The notes: generated by a model not told the origin, from the letters alone. A stretch of DNA of 64,000 nucleotides from Undibacterium sp. (GCA_030645915.1 JAUSNO010000009.1:1-64000), one strand, 5' to 3'; positions 6,617 to 16,139 are shown, counted from the stretch's first letter. A program made the numbers and translations.

Positions 6617-7813
6617 TTACATGCGCTCAAAAATACCGGCTGCACCCATACCTGTACCGACACACATGGTCACCATACCGTATTTCAGGTTATTCCGATG
6701 CAGAGCGTGAATCGTTGTAGCGGAACGGATCGCGCCAGTTGCACCGAGCGGATGGCCCAGAGCAATCGCGCCACCCATAGGGTTGACCTTGGCTGGATCG
6801 AGACCGAGGTCTTGCACCACCGCCAATGACTGCGCCGCAAACGCTTCGTTCAGTTCAAACCAGTCGATCTGATCTTGCGTGATGCCAGCCGCGCGGCATG
6901 CCGCAGGGATAGCTTCTTTAGGACCGATACCCATGATTTCCGGTGGAACACCGCGCACTGCAAATGCGGCAAAACGCGCCAGTGGAGTCAGGTTGAACAG
7001 TTTCAGGATTTTTTCGCTGACCAGGATCAAGGCACCAGCGCCATCCGACGTTTGTGAGCTGTTACCGGCAGTGACGCTGCCTTTGGCGGCGAATACTGGC
7101 TTGAGTTTTGCCAGACCTTCAAGAGAAGTTTCTGGACGCGCGCCTTCGTCGCGATTCACGGTACGTGTCTTCAACTCGATCTGGCCAGTGGCCAGATTAG
7201 CGACACGTTCGATGATTTCAACTGAAGTGGTTTCAGCGTCGAAGTAACCGGCGTTTTGCGCTGCGATTGCACGTTGATGCGATTGCAGGGCAAAAGCATC
7301 TTGCGCTTCACGCGAGATTTTCCATTGCTGGGCAACCTTCTCTGCAGTCAGACCCATACCGTAGGCCATGCCGATATTTTCATCTTTAAAGATACCCATG
7401 TTCATCGATGGATGGTGGCCCATCATCGGCACCATGGACATCGATTCAGCACCGGCAGCGATCATTACATCAGCCTCACCGACGCGAATGCGGTCAGCCG
7501 CCATCGCCACAGCGCTGATACCAGAAGCGCAGAAACGATTGACGGTAATGCCGCCTACCGATTTTGGCAAACCGGCCAGCAATACTGCCATACGCGCCAG
7601 ATTGCTACCTTGTTCGGCTTCCGGAAAAGAGCAGCCGACAATCGCGTCTTCAATCAGTTTAGGATCGAGGTTAGGCACTTGTGCCAAGGCCGATTGCAAT
7701 ACGCGCACCAGCAAATCATCCGGGCGTGTGTTCTTGAACATACCGCGACCAGATTTACCGATCGGGGTACGGGTTGCGGCTACGATGTAGGCGTCTTGAA
7801 GTTGTTTAGTCAT
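6617..7813 (-). CDS. fadA: Acetyl-CoA acyltransferase (beta-ketothiolase)
   Basis: The 398-residue enzyme cleaves 3-ketoacyl-CoA with CoA to give acetyl-CoA and a shortened acyl-CoA, the last step of each beta-oxidation turn. Catalytic residues are visible: Cys95 in VNRFCASG, His354 in GHPLGATG and Cys384 in CVGTGMGAAG. The length is typical of degradative thiolases. A GGGAG site precedes the ATG. It lies 16 bases after the FadB-like gene, so the two are almost certainly co-transcribed and co-translated as the usual multienzyme pair. The symbol is by function and position; the sequence also resembles FadI-type thiolases. Confidence 0.92.
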   Translation of the reverse strand: MTKQLQDAYIVAATRTPIGKSGRGMFKNTRPDDLLVRVLQSALAQVPNLDPKLIEDAIVGCSFPEAEQGSNLARMAVLLAGLPKSVGGITVNRFCASGISAVAMAADRIRVGEADVMIAAGAESMSMVPMMGHHPSMNMGIFKDENIGMAYGMGLTAEKVAQQWKISREAQDAFALQSHQRAIAAQNAGYFDAETTSVEIIERVANLATGQIELKTRTVNRDEGARPETSLEGLAKLKPVFAAKGSVTAGNSSQTSDGAGALILVSEKILKLFNLTPLARFAAFAVRGVPPEIMGIGPKEAIPAACRAAGITQDQIDWFELNEAFAAQSLAVVQDLGLDPAKVNPMGGAIALGHPLGATGAIRSATTIHALHRNNLKYGMVTMCVGTGMGAAGIFERM

Positions 7814-7829
7814 TTTATGTGCTCCCGAT

Positions 7830-10232
7830 TTAATTGCGGACAGGTTTGCCGGTCTGCATCATGCCCATGATGCGTTCCTGCGTTTTTGGATGATTCAACA
7901 ATTCCATAAACGCCTTGCGCTCCAGATCCAGCAACCATTGTTCATTCACGATCGCGCCGTTTTCGATTTCACCGCCAGAAACGATTTCAGCAATCATCGC
8001 GCCCAGTTTGTAGTCGTGTGCAGAGATGAAGCCACCGTCACGCATGTTGACCAGCTGTGCAGTGATGGTTGCCATACCGTAACGTCCGGCCACTGGTACC
8101 GGCGCCCTCATCGGTGCGCGATAGCCAGCGTCAAACATGGCGCGAGCCTCAACTTTCGCTACATGCAGCAACTCGTAGGCGTTGAATACGATCACGTCGT
8201 CAGCTGACAGGTAACCCATCTTCTGCGCTTCCAGCGCTGATTTAGATACCGCAGCAGTGGCGGCATTCGTGAAGTAGTTTTTCAGGAACTGCAACAGGTC
8301 AGTGCCTTTAGCGTCTTTAGCGGCACGTACTGCTGCCTCTTTCAGACCGCCACCGGCAGGGATCAGACCAACGCCGACTTCAACCAGACCGATATACGAT
8401 TCGATAGAAGCCACGCGCTTGGCAGCGTGCATCATGAGTTCGCAACCGCCGCCCAGTGCCAGGCCAGCGACTGCTGCCACGACTGGGACGTTGGCGTATT
8501 TCAAGCCTTGATGCGCTTGTTGCAGGCGTGCGATAGCTGGTTCGATGGCTTTGACGCCGCCGGACATAAACAAGGGCAACATCGCTTGCAAATCGGCACC
8601 AGCAGAGAACGCGCCGCCTTCGGCTGCATCGGCGCTCCAGATCACCAGACCTTTGTAATTCTTTTCCGCTTCGGCAATCGCTTTTTCCATGCCGTCGATC
8701 ACGCCAGGGCCGATCACGCGCATCTTGGTTTTCAATGACAAGATTAAGACGTCATCAGGCTTCTCAGCTGATCCTGCATGCCAGATGCGCACTGATTCAT
8801 CTTCAAAGAAAGTCGTGCCAGCAGTCGCGCCAGTTTCTACGCCGGTACCAAAAACTGTCGCGCGGAAGGCTTGTCGATCGTACACGGCCAGTGTCGAACG
8901 TGGCACATACGTGCTGCTAGCGGCAGACCATGAACCTTCTGGCGTATGTACACCAGTGCGGCCATCAAATACCCAGGCTGGCAACGGTGCATTGCACAGT
9001 GCCTTGCCAGCATCAATATCTTCTTTGACCCAACCGGCAACTTCTTGCCAGCCAGACGCTTGCCATGTTTCGAAAGGACCGACGTTCCAGCCGAAACCCC
9101 AACGCATCGCGAAATCGATGTCGCGTGTATTGTCGGCAATCGTCGCGCCATGCACCGCGATGTAATGAAAAGCATCGCGGAAGATCGCCCACAGGAACTG
9201 CGCCTGCACGTTGGTCGATTCACGCAGGGTCTTCATCTTCTTGACCGGATCTTTTTCTTTCAGCATGCGGGCAACGACATCATCTGCCTTAGCGCCGCCA
9301 GTGACGTATTGCGCGGTCGCGAAATCGAGACGTTGAATATCCTTGCCGACTTTTTTGTAGAAACCGGCACCAGATTTCTGCCCCAAGGCACCAGCAGCGA
9401 CCAGTTTGGCCAGCACTTCCGGTGTTTTGTAGACCGAGAAGAAAGGATCGTCAGTCAAGGTATCTTGCATGGTCTTGATGACATGGCCCATGGTATCGAG
9501 ACCAACTACGTCAGCAGTACGGAAAGTGCCGGACGAAGCGCGACCGAGTTTTTTGCCAGTCAGGTCATCGACGACATCGACAGTCAAGCCGAATTTTTCC
9601 GCTTCATAAATCGTTGCCAGCATACCGAAGATACCAACGCGGTTAGCGATGAAGTTAGGCGTATCTTTAGCGCGAACGACGCCCTTGCCCAGAGTGGTCG
9701 TCAGGAAGCCTTCGAGCTGGTCGATGATTTCAGGGCGTGTTGCAACGGTAGGGATCAACTCCACCAGATGCATGTAGCGTGGCGGGTTGAAGAAATGCAC
9801 GCCGCAATAACGCGCTTTCAATTCAGCATCAAAACCTTCGGACAATGCGGTGATCGAGAGGCCAGAAGTGTTCGAGGCGAAGATCGCGTTAGGGGCGATA
9901 TGGGGAGCAACCTTCTTATACAGATCGTGCTTCCAGTCCATGCGCTCGGCAATCGCTTCGATAATCAGATCGCAACCGGCCAGCAGATCCAGATTGTCTT
10001 CGTAGTTGGCGACTTCGATCAGGGCGGCATCATCCTTGTTGCCCAAAGGCGCAGGATTGAGTTTTTTCAAATTTTCGATGGCGCGCAAGACGATGCCGTT
10101 CTTCGGACCCTCTTTTGCCGGCAGATCGAACAAGACGACAGGCACTTTGGCATTGATACAGTGTGCAGCAATCTGCGCACCCATCACGCCTGCGCCAAGG
10201 ACGGCGACTTTTTTAACGATGAAATTGGTCAT
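7830..10232 (-). CDS. fadB: 3-hydroxyacyl-CoA dehydrogenase / enoyl-CoA hydratase
   Basis: This 800-residue fusion runs dehydrogenase first and crotonase last, the reverse of E. coli FadB and like the FadN arrangement. The N-terminal NAD site is AVLGAGVMGAQIAAHC (residues 8-23). A 3HCDH C-terminal domain follows, with FIANRVGIFGM and the ASSGTFRTADVVGLDTMGHV region. The crotonase part (from about residue 500) has both hydratase glutamates, in LALGGGCELMMHAAK and in GLVEVGVGLIPAGGG. It hydrates enoyl-CoA and oxidises the product. The ATG at 10232 has a GAGG site; the upstream in-frame extension is ignored. The gene symbol is functional; fadN would fit the domain order better. Confidence 0.92.
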   Translation of the reverse strand: MTNFIVKKVAVLGAGVMGAQIAAHCINAKVPVVLFDLPAKEGPKNGIVLRAIENLKKLNPAPLGNKDDAALIEVANYEDNLDLLAGCDLIIEAIAERMDWKHDLYKKVAPHIAPNAIFASNTSGLSITALSEGFDAELKARYCGVHFFNPPRYMHLVELIPTVATRPEIIDQLEGFLTTTLGKGVVRAKDTPNFIANRVGIFGMLATIYEAEKFGLTVDVVDDLTGKKLGRASSGTFRTADVVGLDTMGHVIKTMQDTLTDDPFFSVYKTPEVLAKLVAAGALGQKSGAGFYKKVGKDIQRLDFATAQYVTGGAKADDVVARMLKEKDPVKKMKTLRESTNVQAQFLWAIFRDAFHYIAVHGATIADNTRDIDFAMRWGFGWNVGPFETWQASGWQEVAGWVKEDIDAGKALCNAPLPAWVFDGRTGVHTPEGSWSAASSTYVPRSTLAVYDRQAFRATVFGTGVETGATAGTTFFEDESVRIWHAGSAEKPDDVLILSLKTKMRVIGPGVIDGMEKAIAEAEKNYKGLVIWSADAAEGGAFSAGADLQAMLPLFMSGGVKAIEPAIARLQQAHQGLKYANVPVVAAVAGLALGGGCELMMHAAKRVASIESYIGLVEVGVGLIPAGGGLKEAAVRAAKDAKGTDLLQFLKNYFTNAATAAVSKSALEAQKMGYLSADDVIVFNAYELLHVAKVEARAMFDAGYRAPMRAPVPVAGRYGMATITAQLVNMRDGGFISAHDYKLGAMIAEIVSGGEIENGAIVNEQWLLDLERKAFMELLNHPKTQERIMGMMQTGKPVRN

Positions 10233-10322
10233 TTTTAACCTCAGTTGAAATTCGTAGAACAAGGAAAAGCATATTCTTTTGCACGAGAAACGCAGGACAA
10301 ATACAGGTTTATTGAAATAACT

Positions 10323-10390
10323 AACGCACTATCCATGCGCCTTTTCAGCCATTTCTGCCCTGCAGTGCCCGCCGGTATTGCGCGAGCACT
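10323..10390. repeat. REP-like hairpin repeat, degenerate copy
   Basis: AACGCACTATCCATGCGCC at 10323 matches the left arm of the hairpin family best seen at 37814-37895. The expected right arm around 10355-10385 (CCTGCA, then GCCGGTATTGCGCG) is only weakly preserved. It lies between the acyl-CoA dehydrogenase gene and the FadB-like gene. Confidence 0.5.
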
Positions 10391-10421
10391 TCTGCATTCC
10401 TCATGGTGATGCTTACAGCCT

Positions 10422-12212
10422 TTAAAACAAATCGGCGTCCAAAGACAGCAGATTGGCCGAACCAGAACGCGCCTGGCGGATCAACATCGCTGTCTCAGGG
10501 TACAAACGGGCGAAGTAAAAACGTGTTGTTGCCAGTTTGGCTGTGTAGAAGGTATCGCCGGAATCTTTTTTCTCCAGGGCGATCTTCGCCATTTGTGCGA
10601 AGAAGTAGCTGTAGACCAGATGGCCGACGACACGCAGATAAGGTACGGCAGCGGCGCCGACTTCATCAGGATTCTGGAAAGCTTTCATGCCGATTTCCAT
10701 GGTCAGTTTAGTGACTTTGTCGCCCAACTCACCCAAAGGCGTGATGAACTCGGACAGGGCTTCATTGGTGCCATTGGCTTCCACGAAGGCTTGTACCTTG
10801 GCGCCGAATTTACGCAATTTCGCACCGTTATCACCCAAAATTTTACGACCCAGCAAATCCAGGGACTGGATGGTATTGGTACCTTCGTAAATCATGTTGA
10901 TACGCGCATCGCGCACATATTGCTCCATGCCCCATTCGGAGATGAAGCCGTGACCGCCGTACACTTGCATACATTCGGAAGTTGCCGTCCAGGCGTTATC
11001 AGTGATAAAAGCTTTGATGATCGGTGTCAGCAAGGCGACTTCATCGGCGCAATCTTTACGCACTGTTTCGTCAGGATGATTGAGTTCTTTATCCAGTTGC
11101 AGGGCAACGTAGGAACAGAATGCGCGCGCGCCTTCAGCGTAAGCCTTGGCAGTGAACAGCATACGGCGTACGTCTGCGTGCACGATGATCGGGTCTGCCG
11201 CTTTTTCCGGTGCTTTCACGCCAGACAGACTACGCATCTGGATACGGTCTTTCGCATACACCAGTGCATTTTGGTAGGCCACCTCAGTCAAGCCCAAACC
11301 TTGCATACCAACGCCCAGACGTGCCGCGTTCATGAATACGAACATCGCATTCAAACCCTTGTTCGGGCCACCGATCAGCCAGCCAGTCGCATCATCCATA
11401 TTCATCTGGCAAGTTGAATTGCCGTGTATGCCCATTTTTTCTTCGATCGCGCCGCAGAAAATCGGATTGCGTGCGCCGGTAGAACCATCAGCGTTTGGCA
11501 GGAATTTAGGTACGATGAACAGTGAAATCCCTTTTGAGCCTTCTGGAGCACCCGGCAAACGTGCCAGCACCAGATGGACAATGTTGCTGACCATATCGTG
11601 CTCACCAGCGGAGATAAAAATCTTCGCGCCGGAGATTTTGTAGGAGCCGTCAGCCTGCGGCTCTGCTTTGGAACGCAACATACCAAGGTCAGTACCGCAA
11701 TGTGGCTCGGTCAGACACATGGTGCCGGTCCATTCGCCAGAAATCAGTTTAGGCAGATACAGTGTTTTTTGCTCAGCAGTACCATGCTCATGAATACATT
11801 CGTAGGCACCGTGCGACAAACCCGGATACATGGTCCAGGCCTGATTGGCTGAATTCATCATTTCGTAGAATGAATTATTCAGCACCAATGGCAAGCCTTG
11901 GCCACCGAACTCTGGATCGCAAGACAGCGCTGGCCAGCCGGCAGCTACGTATTGTTCATAGGCCGCTTTAAAGCCTTTTGGTGTTGTAACTTCTTTTGTC
12001 ACTTTATCGTGATGGCAGCCTTCGCGGTCACCGGAATGATTCAACGGAAACAGCACTTCAGAGGTAAATTTACCGCCCTCTTCCAACACCTGATTGATGA
12101 TATCGACATCAATCTCTTCATATTTCGGCAAATGTTTTAGTTCGCCTTCTACGGCTAACAGCTCATGCAAAACGAATTGCATATCACGCAATGGAGCGAC
12201 GTATTGACCCAT
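10422..12212 (-). CDS. Acyl-CoA dehydrogenase, long form
   Basis: The 596-residue flavoprotein catalyses the first oxidation of beta-oxidation, from acyl-CoA to trans-2-enoyl-CoA, passing electrons to ETF. It has the long layout with an extra N-terminal segment and a C-terminal extension. Core motifs are TMCLTEPHCGTDLGMLRSKA, GSYKISGAKIFISAGEHD and MIYEGTNTIQSLDLLGRKI, the last holding the catalytic Glu. An AGGAG site precedes the ATG at 12212. It follows the TetR gene by 73 bases and precedes the FadB-like gene by 189 bases that contain a degenerate REP-like copy. Confidence 0.92.
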   Translation of the reverse strand: MGQYVAPLRDMQFVLHELLAVEGELKHLPKYEEIDVDIINQVLEEGGKFTSEVLFPLNHSGDREGCHHDKVTKEVTTPKGFKAAYEQYVAAGWPALSCDPEFGGQGLPLVLNNSFYEMMNSANQAWTMYPGLSHGAYECIHEHGTAEQKTLYLPKLISGEWTGTMCLTEPHCGTDLGMLRSKAEPQADGSYKISGAKIFISAGEHDMVSNIVHLVLARLPGAPEGSKGISLFIVPKFLPNADGSTGARNPIFCGAIEEKMGIHGNSTCQMNMDDATGWLIGGPNKGLNAMFVFMNAARLGVGMQGLGLTEVAYQNALVYAKDRIQMRSLSGVKAPEKAADPIIVHADVRRMLFTAKAYAEGARAFCSYVALQLDKELNHPDETVRKDCADEVALLTPIIKAFITDNAWTATSECMQVYGGHGFISEWGMEQYVRDARINMIYEGTNTIQSLDLLGRKILGDNGAKLRKFGAKVQAFVEANGTNEALSEFITPLGELGDKVTKLTMEIGMKAFQNPDEVGAAAVPYLRVVGHLVYSYFFAQMAKIALEKKDSGDTFYTAKLATTRFYFARLYPETAMLIRQARSGSANLLSLDADLF

Positions 12213-12285
12213 GTTTTTCTCCTGAAGGCAAAAATTAAAACAAAAATAAAAAATTAAAATTTAGATACTACGCAGTCGACAAAAC

Positions 12286-12921
12286 TTACGCACTAACTTG
12301 TGCTGTAACTGCCTGCGGTGCATAACATTCAATCATTCTCTCAAACCCAATTTCAGCCCGATTCACACTACCGGGTTTTCTTAAAAAGCGCGCATCGTGA
12401 TGCAGTGCTAGTATCAAACCATACATCTCATAAACAATTTGCTCTGGATCAACATCTGCTTGCAAATGTCCTAATGCAATTGCCTGTGTTGCAGCACGGC
12501 GCAATGCCCCTTGCCATGCATGCACCATGCCGACCAGCTCATCTCGTATCGGCCCCTGGCGATCATCGTATTCGGCGGCACCGCTGATATAAATACAGCC
12601 GGAAGCAATTTCTACCGTAACGCGCTTTACCCACAATGCAAACATTGATTGCAAGCGCGGCAAGCCACGCTCTTCTTTCATACTGGGGTAAAACACTTCC
12701 TGCTCAAAGTGATAGTGATACAACTTCAGCACTTCAATTTGCAAATCCTCACGCGAACCAAAATGGGCAAATACACCTGACTTGCTCATATTCATTTTGT
12801 CGGCCAGAAGACCGATAGTCAGCCCTTCTATGCCATCGCGGCTAGCAGCATCCAATGCCACATCCAAAATGGCAGCACGAGTCAACTCGCCTTTGCGCAT
12901 AAATTTCGATGTTATATTCAT
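12286..12921 (-). CDS. TetR-family regulator of the beta-oxidation cluster
   Basis: The 211-residue product begins with a TetR DNA-binding domain (LTRAAILDVALDAASRDG, then GLTIGLLADKMNMSKSGVFA with HFGSREDL). The C-terminal part is a helical ligand domain resembling YjdC-type TetR members. Position at the head of the operon suggests it senses acyl-CoA and represses the downstream genes and itself. ATG at 12921 was chosen; 12900 is an alternative and neither has a strong ribosome binding site. An imperfect 26-base palindrome at 12980-13005, upstream of the start, is the likely operator and may be shared with two other genes. Confidence 0.85.
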   Translation of the reverse strand: MNITSKFMRKGELTRAAILDVALDAASRDGIEGLTIGLLADKMNMSKSGVFAHFGSREDLQIEVLKLYHYHFEQEVFYPSMKEERGLPRLQSMFALWVKRVTVEIASGCIYISGAAEYDDRQGPIRDELVGMVHAWQGALRRAATQAIALGHLQADVDPEQIVYEMYGLILALHHDARFLRKPGSVNRAEIGFERMIECYAPQAVTAQVSA

Positions 12922-12979
12922 ATTACATGTGCATTTTAAAAAAAATTGATGGATGCGTCCGAATAATGCCAAACTGCGA

Positions 12980-13005
12980 ATTAATCGAACGCTCGTACTA
13001 TTAAT
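12980..13005 (-). promoter_or_regulatory. Palindromic operator upstream of the TetR gene
   Basis: The plus strand has ATTAATCGAACGC followed by TCGTACTATTAAT. The two 13-base halves are imperfect inverted copies around 12992/12993. The motif CGAACGCTCGTACTATT (12986-13002) recurs at 843-859 and 13512-13528 in the same orientation. A TetR dimer binding its own promoter is the expected use; that binding is inferred. Confidence 0.6.
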
Positions 13006-13100
13006 CACGGCGCACTAAAAGTCAAATCAGAAAGCGCCTTTAGAGGAGAGTATCTATTTCCATTCATGGCCCCGCCTATGAAACGGGCTCGTCCAATACG

Positions 13101-13478
13101 TCAACTTCTGGTGAAATCAAGTTGGCGCCGCTGGCGCTTGGTCGGACGTCCGGCTAAAGCCGCACTTGGTTCTGGCTGAAATTTTCTCTTTTCAATGACT
13201 AGCGCGCGTTTTTCTGCGCTGGCCTGCGTTTCCCGATACATAGTTTGAGCAACACTGGCAGAACCGCGCACATCCAAATTTCTTAATACTTCAACTTCCC
13301 AGACTTGCTCAGCATGCTGTATCTCAATCAAATCACCTAATTTGACTCCATGCGCCGGCTTGATTCGCTGTTGATTCTGAAGAATGCGCCCCAGATCCAC
13401 TGCATGAGTCGCCAAGCTTCTTGTCTTAAAAAATCGTGCCGCCCATAGCCACTTGTCGATTCTTATTTCTTCATTCAT
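13101..13478 (-). CDS. hslR: Hsp15-like S4-domain RNA-binding protein
   Basis: The 125-residue protein opens with the S4 RNA-binding signature RIDKWLWAARFFKTRSLA and ends in a basic tail (RPTKRQRRQLDF), the usual size and shape of Hsp15/HslR. In E. coli this heat-shock protein binds stalled 50S subunits carrying nascent chains and frees the tRNA. ATG at 13478 was chosen over an in-frame TTG two codons earlier; no strong ribosome binding site is seen. A variant of the shared operator-like motif lies at 13512-13528, about 34 bases upstream. The 230-base stretch up to 13708 shows no other feature. Confidence 0.88.
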   Translation of the reverse strand: MNEEIRIDKWLWAARFFKTRSLATHAVDLGRILQNQQRIKPAHGVKLGDLIEIQHAEQVWEVEVLRNLDVRGSASVAQTMYRETQASAEKRALVIEKRKFQPEPSAALAGRPTKRQRRQLDFTRS

Positions 13479-13511
13479 TTGCAAGGAAAATTTCTATACT
13501 GAAGCATTTAT

Positions 13512-13528
13512 GGAACGTTCATACTATT
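13512..13528 (-). promoter_or_regulatory. Operator-like motif, copy 3
   Basis: The plus strand reads GGAACGTTCATACTATT, matching 14 of 17 bases with the motif inside the TetR-gene palindrome. It keeps the same orientation relative to a minus-strand gene, with hslR starting 34 bases downstream. Function is inferred. Confidence 0.35.
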
Positions 13529-13708
13529 TTTATGCAATGTATTTCACCCTAGTCGCAATTACAAGGCATTTATAATTTAGCTGCAAAAAGAGCATGGTTT
13601 TAACAAGCAAAGCAATGTAATTGCCAAATCAAAGGGAAGATAGCAAAATTCTTACCGGGACTTCTGCCCGCTTAACAAAGAGTTCAACACATTGCCCGAC
13701 AAACACTT

Positions 13709-14872
13709 TTAAGTGTAATTGCCCAGCGTAGCAATGCGCATCAGGCCGCGATACAGAAAATAGACAATGCCGTACCAGGCACGTTTGTACCAGGCTTTAT
13801 TGGCGTACTCTTTGGCATCGACAGGGACGCCGTCAGAGATGCCCTGCTCCAGATAGGTTGTCAAACTGTCCGCAAAAACCTGATTTCGAATCACGATATT
13901 TGCTTCCTGGTTCACAAATAAACTTAGCCCATCAAAATTGCTGGAGCCCACCGTCGCCCAGTCATGGTCAATTACAGCCACTTTGGCATGCAATTGCGTT
14001 TTCCCATACTCAACAATCTTAACTCCATGTAAGAGCAGCTTGGGATAAAAGGAATTGGCAACTGCATCCTGAAGATGAAATTGACCCACACCGATAAGCA
14101 AAGTGACATCGACACCGCGACTCGCAGCGGAGATTAATGCGCGGCGAAGTTTTCCTCCAGGTGCGAAATAGGGATTTGCCAAAATCGCCCGCTTGCGGGC
14201 CAGACCTAAGGCCTGCAAATATGCCTTCTGTATGGTTGTGCGATTGCGCAAGTTGTCGCGCACAACTAAAGCGGCCATCATGGGCTGGTGCGAACTAGAA
14301 CGTACCTGCGAACGCAGGTTGCGTATCAACTTCAGGCGCGATATCAAGCCCATTTTTCCCATTTTCAGCCATTGCGCTTTAACTTCGAAATGAATTTGCG
14401 CAACAAGATCGCCTGTCACGTGAACAGCAAAATCCCAACGCGGAAAATCAAGCACCTGTCCTGATCCATCGTCAGAAATGAAATCATCAATAATGTTCAA
14501 GCCCCCCACAAGCGCTGCACGGCGGTCAATCACGCATATCTTTCTGTGCGTGCGCGCTAAGCCACGCTTGAACCAGGGATTGAAACGGCGGCATGCCACC
14601 CCAGCATTGGCGAAATCCTTTACCAGCAAATCGGACCGACCATCGCCACAACCTATCCAGTCGACAATGACTCTTACCTGAACGCCACGTGCAGCGGCAC
14701 GGCATAAAGCAACCTGCACTTTTGATGAAGTTGCGTCATCCGCGAAGATGTAGGTTTCAAGGTAAATTTCTTGCGTAGCCTGATCAATCTCAGACAGCAT
14801 TTTTGAAAAAAAATCAGCCCCGCAATGAAGTAGTGCAATATCATTACCGGGAATGAAATTGAGCTTGCGCAT
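13709..14872 (-). CDS. clsB: Cardiolipin synthase B-like phospholipase D protein
   Basis: The 387-residue protein has two PLD active-site motifs: H109-K111-D116 in THRKICVIDRRAALVGG and H295-K297-D302 in LHAKVAVIDHDWATVGSSN. That pairing and the lack of long N-terminal membrane helices match ClsB (YbhO), which condenses phosphatidyl groups into cardiolipin at the inner membrane. It follows the YbhP-like gene by 4 bases, the same neighbour pair as ybhP-ybhO in E. coli. This synteny supports the name. Confidence 0.85.
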   Translation of the reverse strand: MRKLNFIPGNDIALLHCGADFFSKMLSEIDQATQEIYLETYIFADDATSSKVQVALCRAAARGVQVRVIVDWIGCGDGRSDLLVKDFANAGVACRRFNPWFKRGLARTHRKICVIDRRAALVGGLNIIDDFISDDGSGQVLDFPRWDFAVHVTGDLVAQIHFEVKAQWLKMGKMGLISRLKLIRNLRSQVRSSSHQPMMAALVVRDNLRNRTTIQKAYLQALGLARKRAILANPYFAPGGKLRRALISAASRGVDVTLLIGVGQFHLQDAVANSFYPKLLLHGVKIVEYGKTQLHAKVAVIDHDWATVGSSNFDGLSLFVNQEANIVIRNQVFADSLTTYLEQGISDGVPVDAKEYANKAWYKRAWYGIVYFLYRGLMRIATLGNYT

Positions 14873-14876
14873 CAGT

Positions 14877-15686
14877 TTAAATTGAATCGCCGATGTAATT
14901 TAAGGTGGCAACAATCGGCACATGATCAGACAATTGCTTCCACGGAGCGCCACTCAACACTTTCGCGTGCTCCACCTGAAAACCACGAAGATAAACCCGA
15001 TCAAGACAAAACCAAGGCAAGCCTGCAGGAAAGGTACGTGCATGCGTAGTTGGTGACATCTTCAACATGGACCGCATGCCACGCATCGTGAAGATGGACG
15101 ATTTTTGAACTTCATCGACATCAAATGCCTCGATGACACCCAGTTCCTGATAGAGCGTTTGACTGAGTCTTTTACTCCAGTCATTAAAGTCACCTGCAAT
15201 AATGAGCGGGGCATCAGCAGGCAAGCTCTTTTGAATTTCTTTAATCAATGCTTGCACCTGCCGCCGCCTGCTCACAGCGAACAGGCCAAGGTGAATAACA
15301 AAACAATGCACTTCTACCGATTCAATTTTTACTACCGCATGCAAAATCCCACGCTGCTCATAAGCGTGATCAGACACATCGTAATTCATGAAAGAAGCGA
15401 TAGGAAATCGACTGAGCAAGGCATTTCCATGATGCCCGTGCTCGTACACGGCATTCATCCCATAGGCAGACTCATGCGACTCACCGGCTAAGAACTCGTG
15501 TTGCCCGACTTCAGGCCAGCGCGTATGATTTTCTGCATGAAAGTCATGCTGGCCTTGCACCTCTTGCAGGAACACCAGATCAGCATCAAGCAGATCGATT
15601 GCGTCCTTGATGCCATGTATCCGCGCCTTGCGCCCAAAAGCGCTGACACCCTTGTGAATATTGTAGGTGGCTATGCGCAGTTTCAT
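14877..15686 (-). CDS. ybhP: Endonuclease/exonuclease/phosphatase-family protein (YbhP-like)
   Basis: The 269-residue protein has the metal-dependent phosphohydrolase fold: TYNIHKG near the N-terminus, DLVFLQEVQ with the metal-binding Glu, IIAGDFNDW, and a C-terminal SDHVPIVATL. The family includes nucleases and lipid phosphatases, and the exact substrate is unknown. It begins directly after the nudB stop codon (TAGATG) and is followed by the clsB-like gene after 4 bases. The three form one operon, and a role in phospholipid metabolism is inferred from the clsB linkage. Confidence 0.85.
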   Translation of the reverse strand: MKLRIATYNIHKGVSAFGRKARIHGIKDAIDLLDADLVFLQEVQGQHDFHAENHTRWPEVGQHEFLAGESHESAYGMNAVYEHGHHGNALLSRFPIASFMNYDVSDHAYEQRGILHAVVKIESVEVHCFVIHLGLFAVSRRRQVQALIKEIQKSLPADAPLIIAGDFNDWSKRLSQTLYQELGVIEAFDVDEVQKSSIFTMRGMRSMLKMSPTTHARTFPAGLPWFCLDRVYLRGFQVEHAKVLSGAPWKQLSDHVPIVATLNYIGDSI

Positions 15687-16139
15687 CTAATGATCCGTTT
15701 TTTGACGTGCAGGTAATTGCAGAATGGCTTCGGCATTCGATGCAGAAAAACACATGTCCGCTGCCTCGCGATAGGGCAACCACTGATACTGCAAATGCTC
15801 GCGGGGCGCTAACACCACTGTGACGTTTTTCGGCACGCAGAGTCCGAACACATGCTCGGTATTTTGCGTCACGCCCGGTGCATAACGATGCCGCCATACC
15901 GGATAAATTTCGTAAATATTAGACAAATCCCAGTTATCCAAAACAAACTGGTTTGCATCAATTCCTGTTTCTTCCTGCACTTCGCGCTGCGCCGTCATTG
16001 GCAAAATTTCTTCCACGGTGTCTTTGGAGCCAGTAACAGATTGCCAGAAACCCGGTCTATCTGCGCGTTCCAGCAATAAAACATTCAGTTCAGGGGTATA
16101 GATAACGACGAGAACAGATTCTGGAATTTTGAAATTCAT
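15687..16139 (-). CDS. nudB: Dihydroneopterin triphosphate diphosphatase
   Basis: The 150-residue Nudix hydrolase has the box GSKDTVEEILPMTAQREVQE followed by ETGI, close to the canonical GX5EX7REUXEEXGU pattern. Together with the N-terminal VLVVIYTPELNVLLLERADR and GFWQSVTGS this matches NudB, which removes pyrophosphate from dihydroneopterin triphosphate in folate synthesis. Betaproteobacteria often carry it next to aspS, as here. The stop codon abuts the YbhP-like start, indicating translational coupling. The ATG at 16139 lacks an obvious ribosome binding site. Confidence 0.88.
   Translation of the reverse strand: MNFKIPESVLVVIYTPELNVLLLERADRPGFWQSVTGSKDTVEEILPMTAQREVQEETGIDANQFVLDNWDLSNIYEIYPVWRHRYAPGVTQNTEHVFGLCVPKNVTVVLAPREHLQYQWLPYREAADMCFSASNAEAILQLPARQKTDH

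Noticed and set aside
8946..10238. Long open frame on the plus strand opposite the FadB-like gene
   Set aside because: It is an antisense shadow of a well-supported gene, has no domain resemblance and no ribosome binding site.
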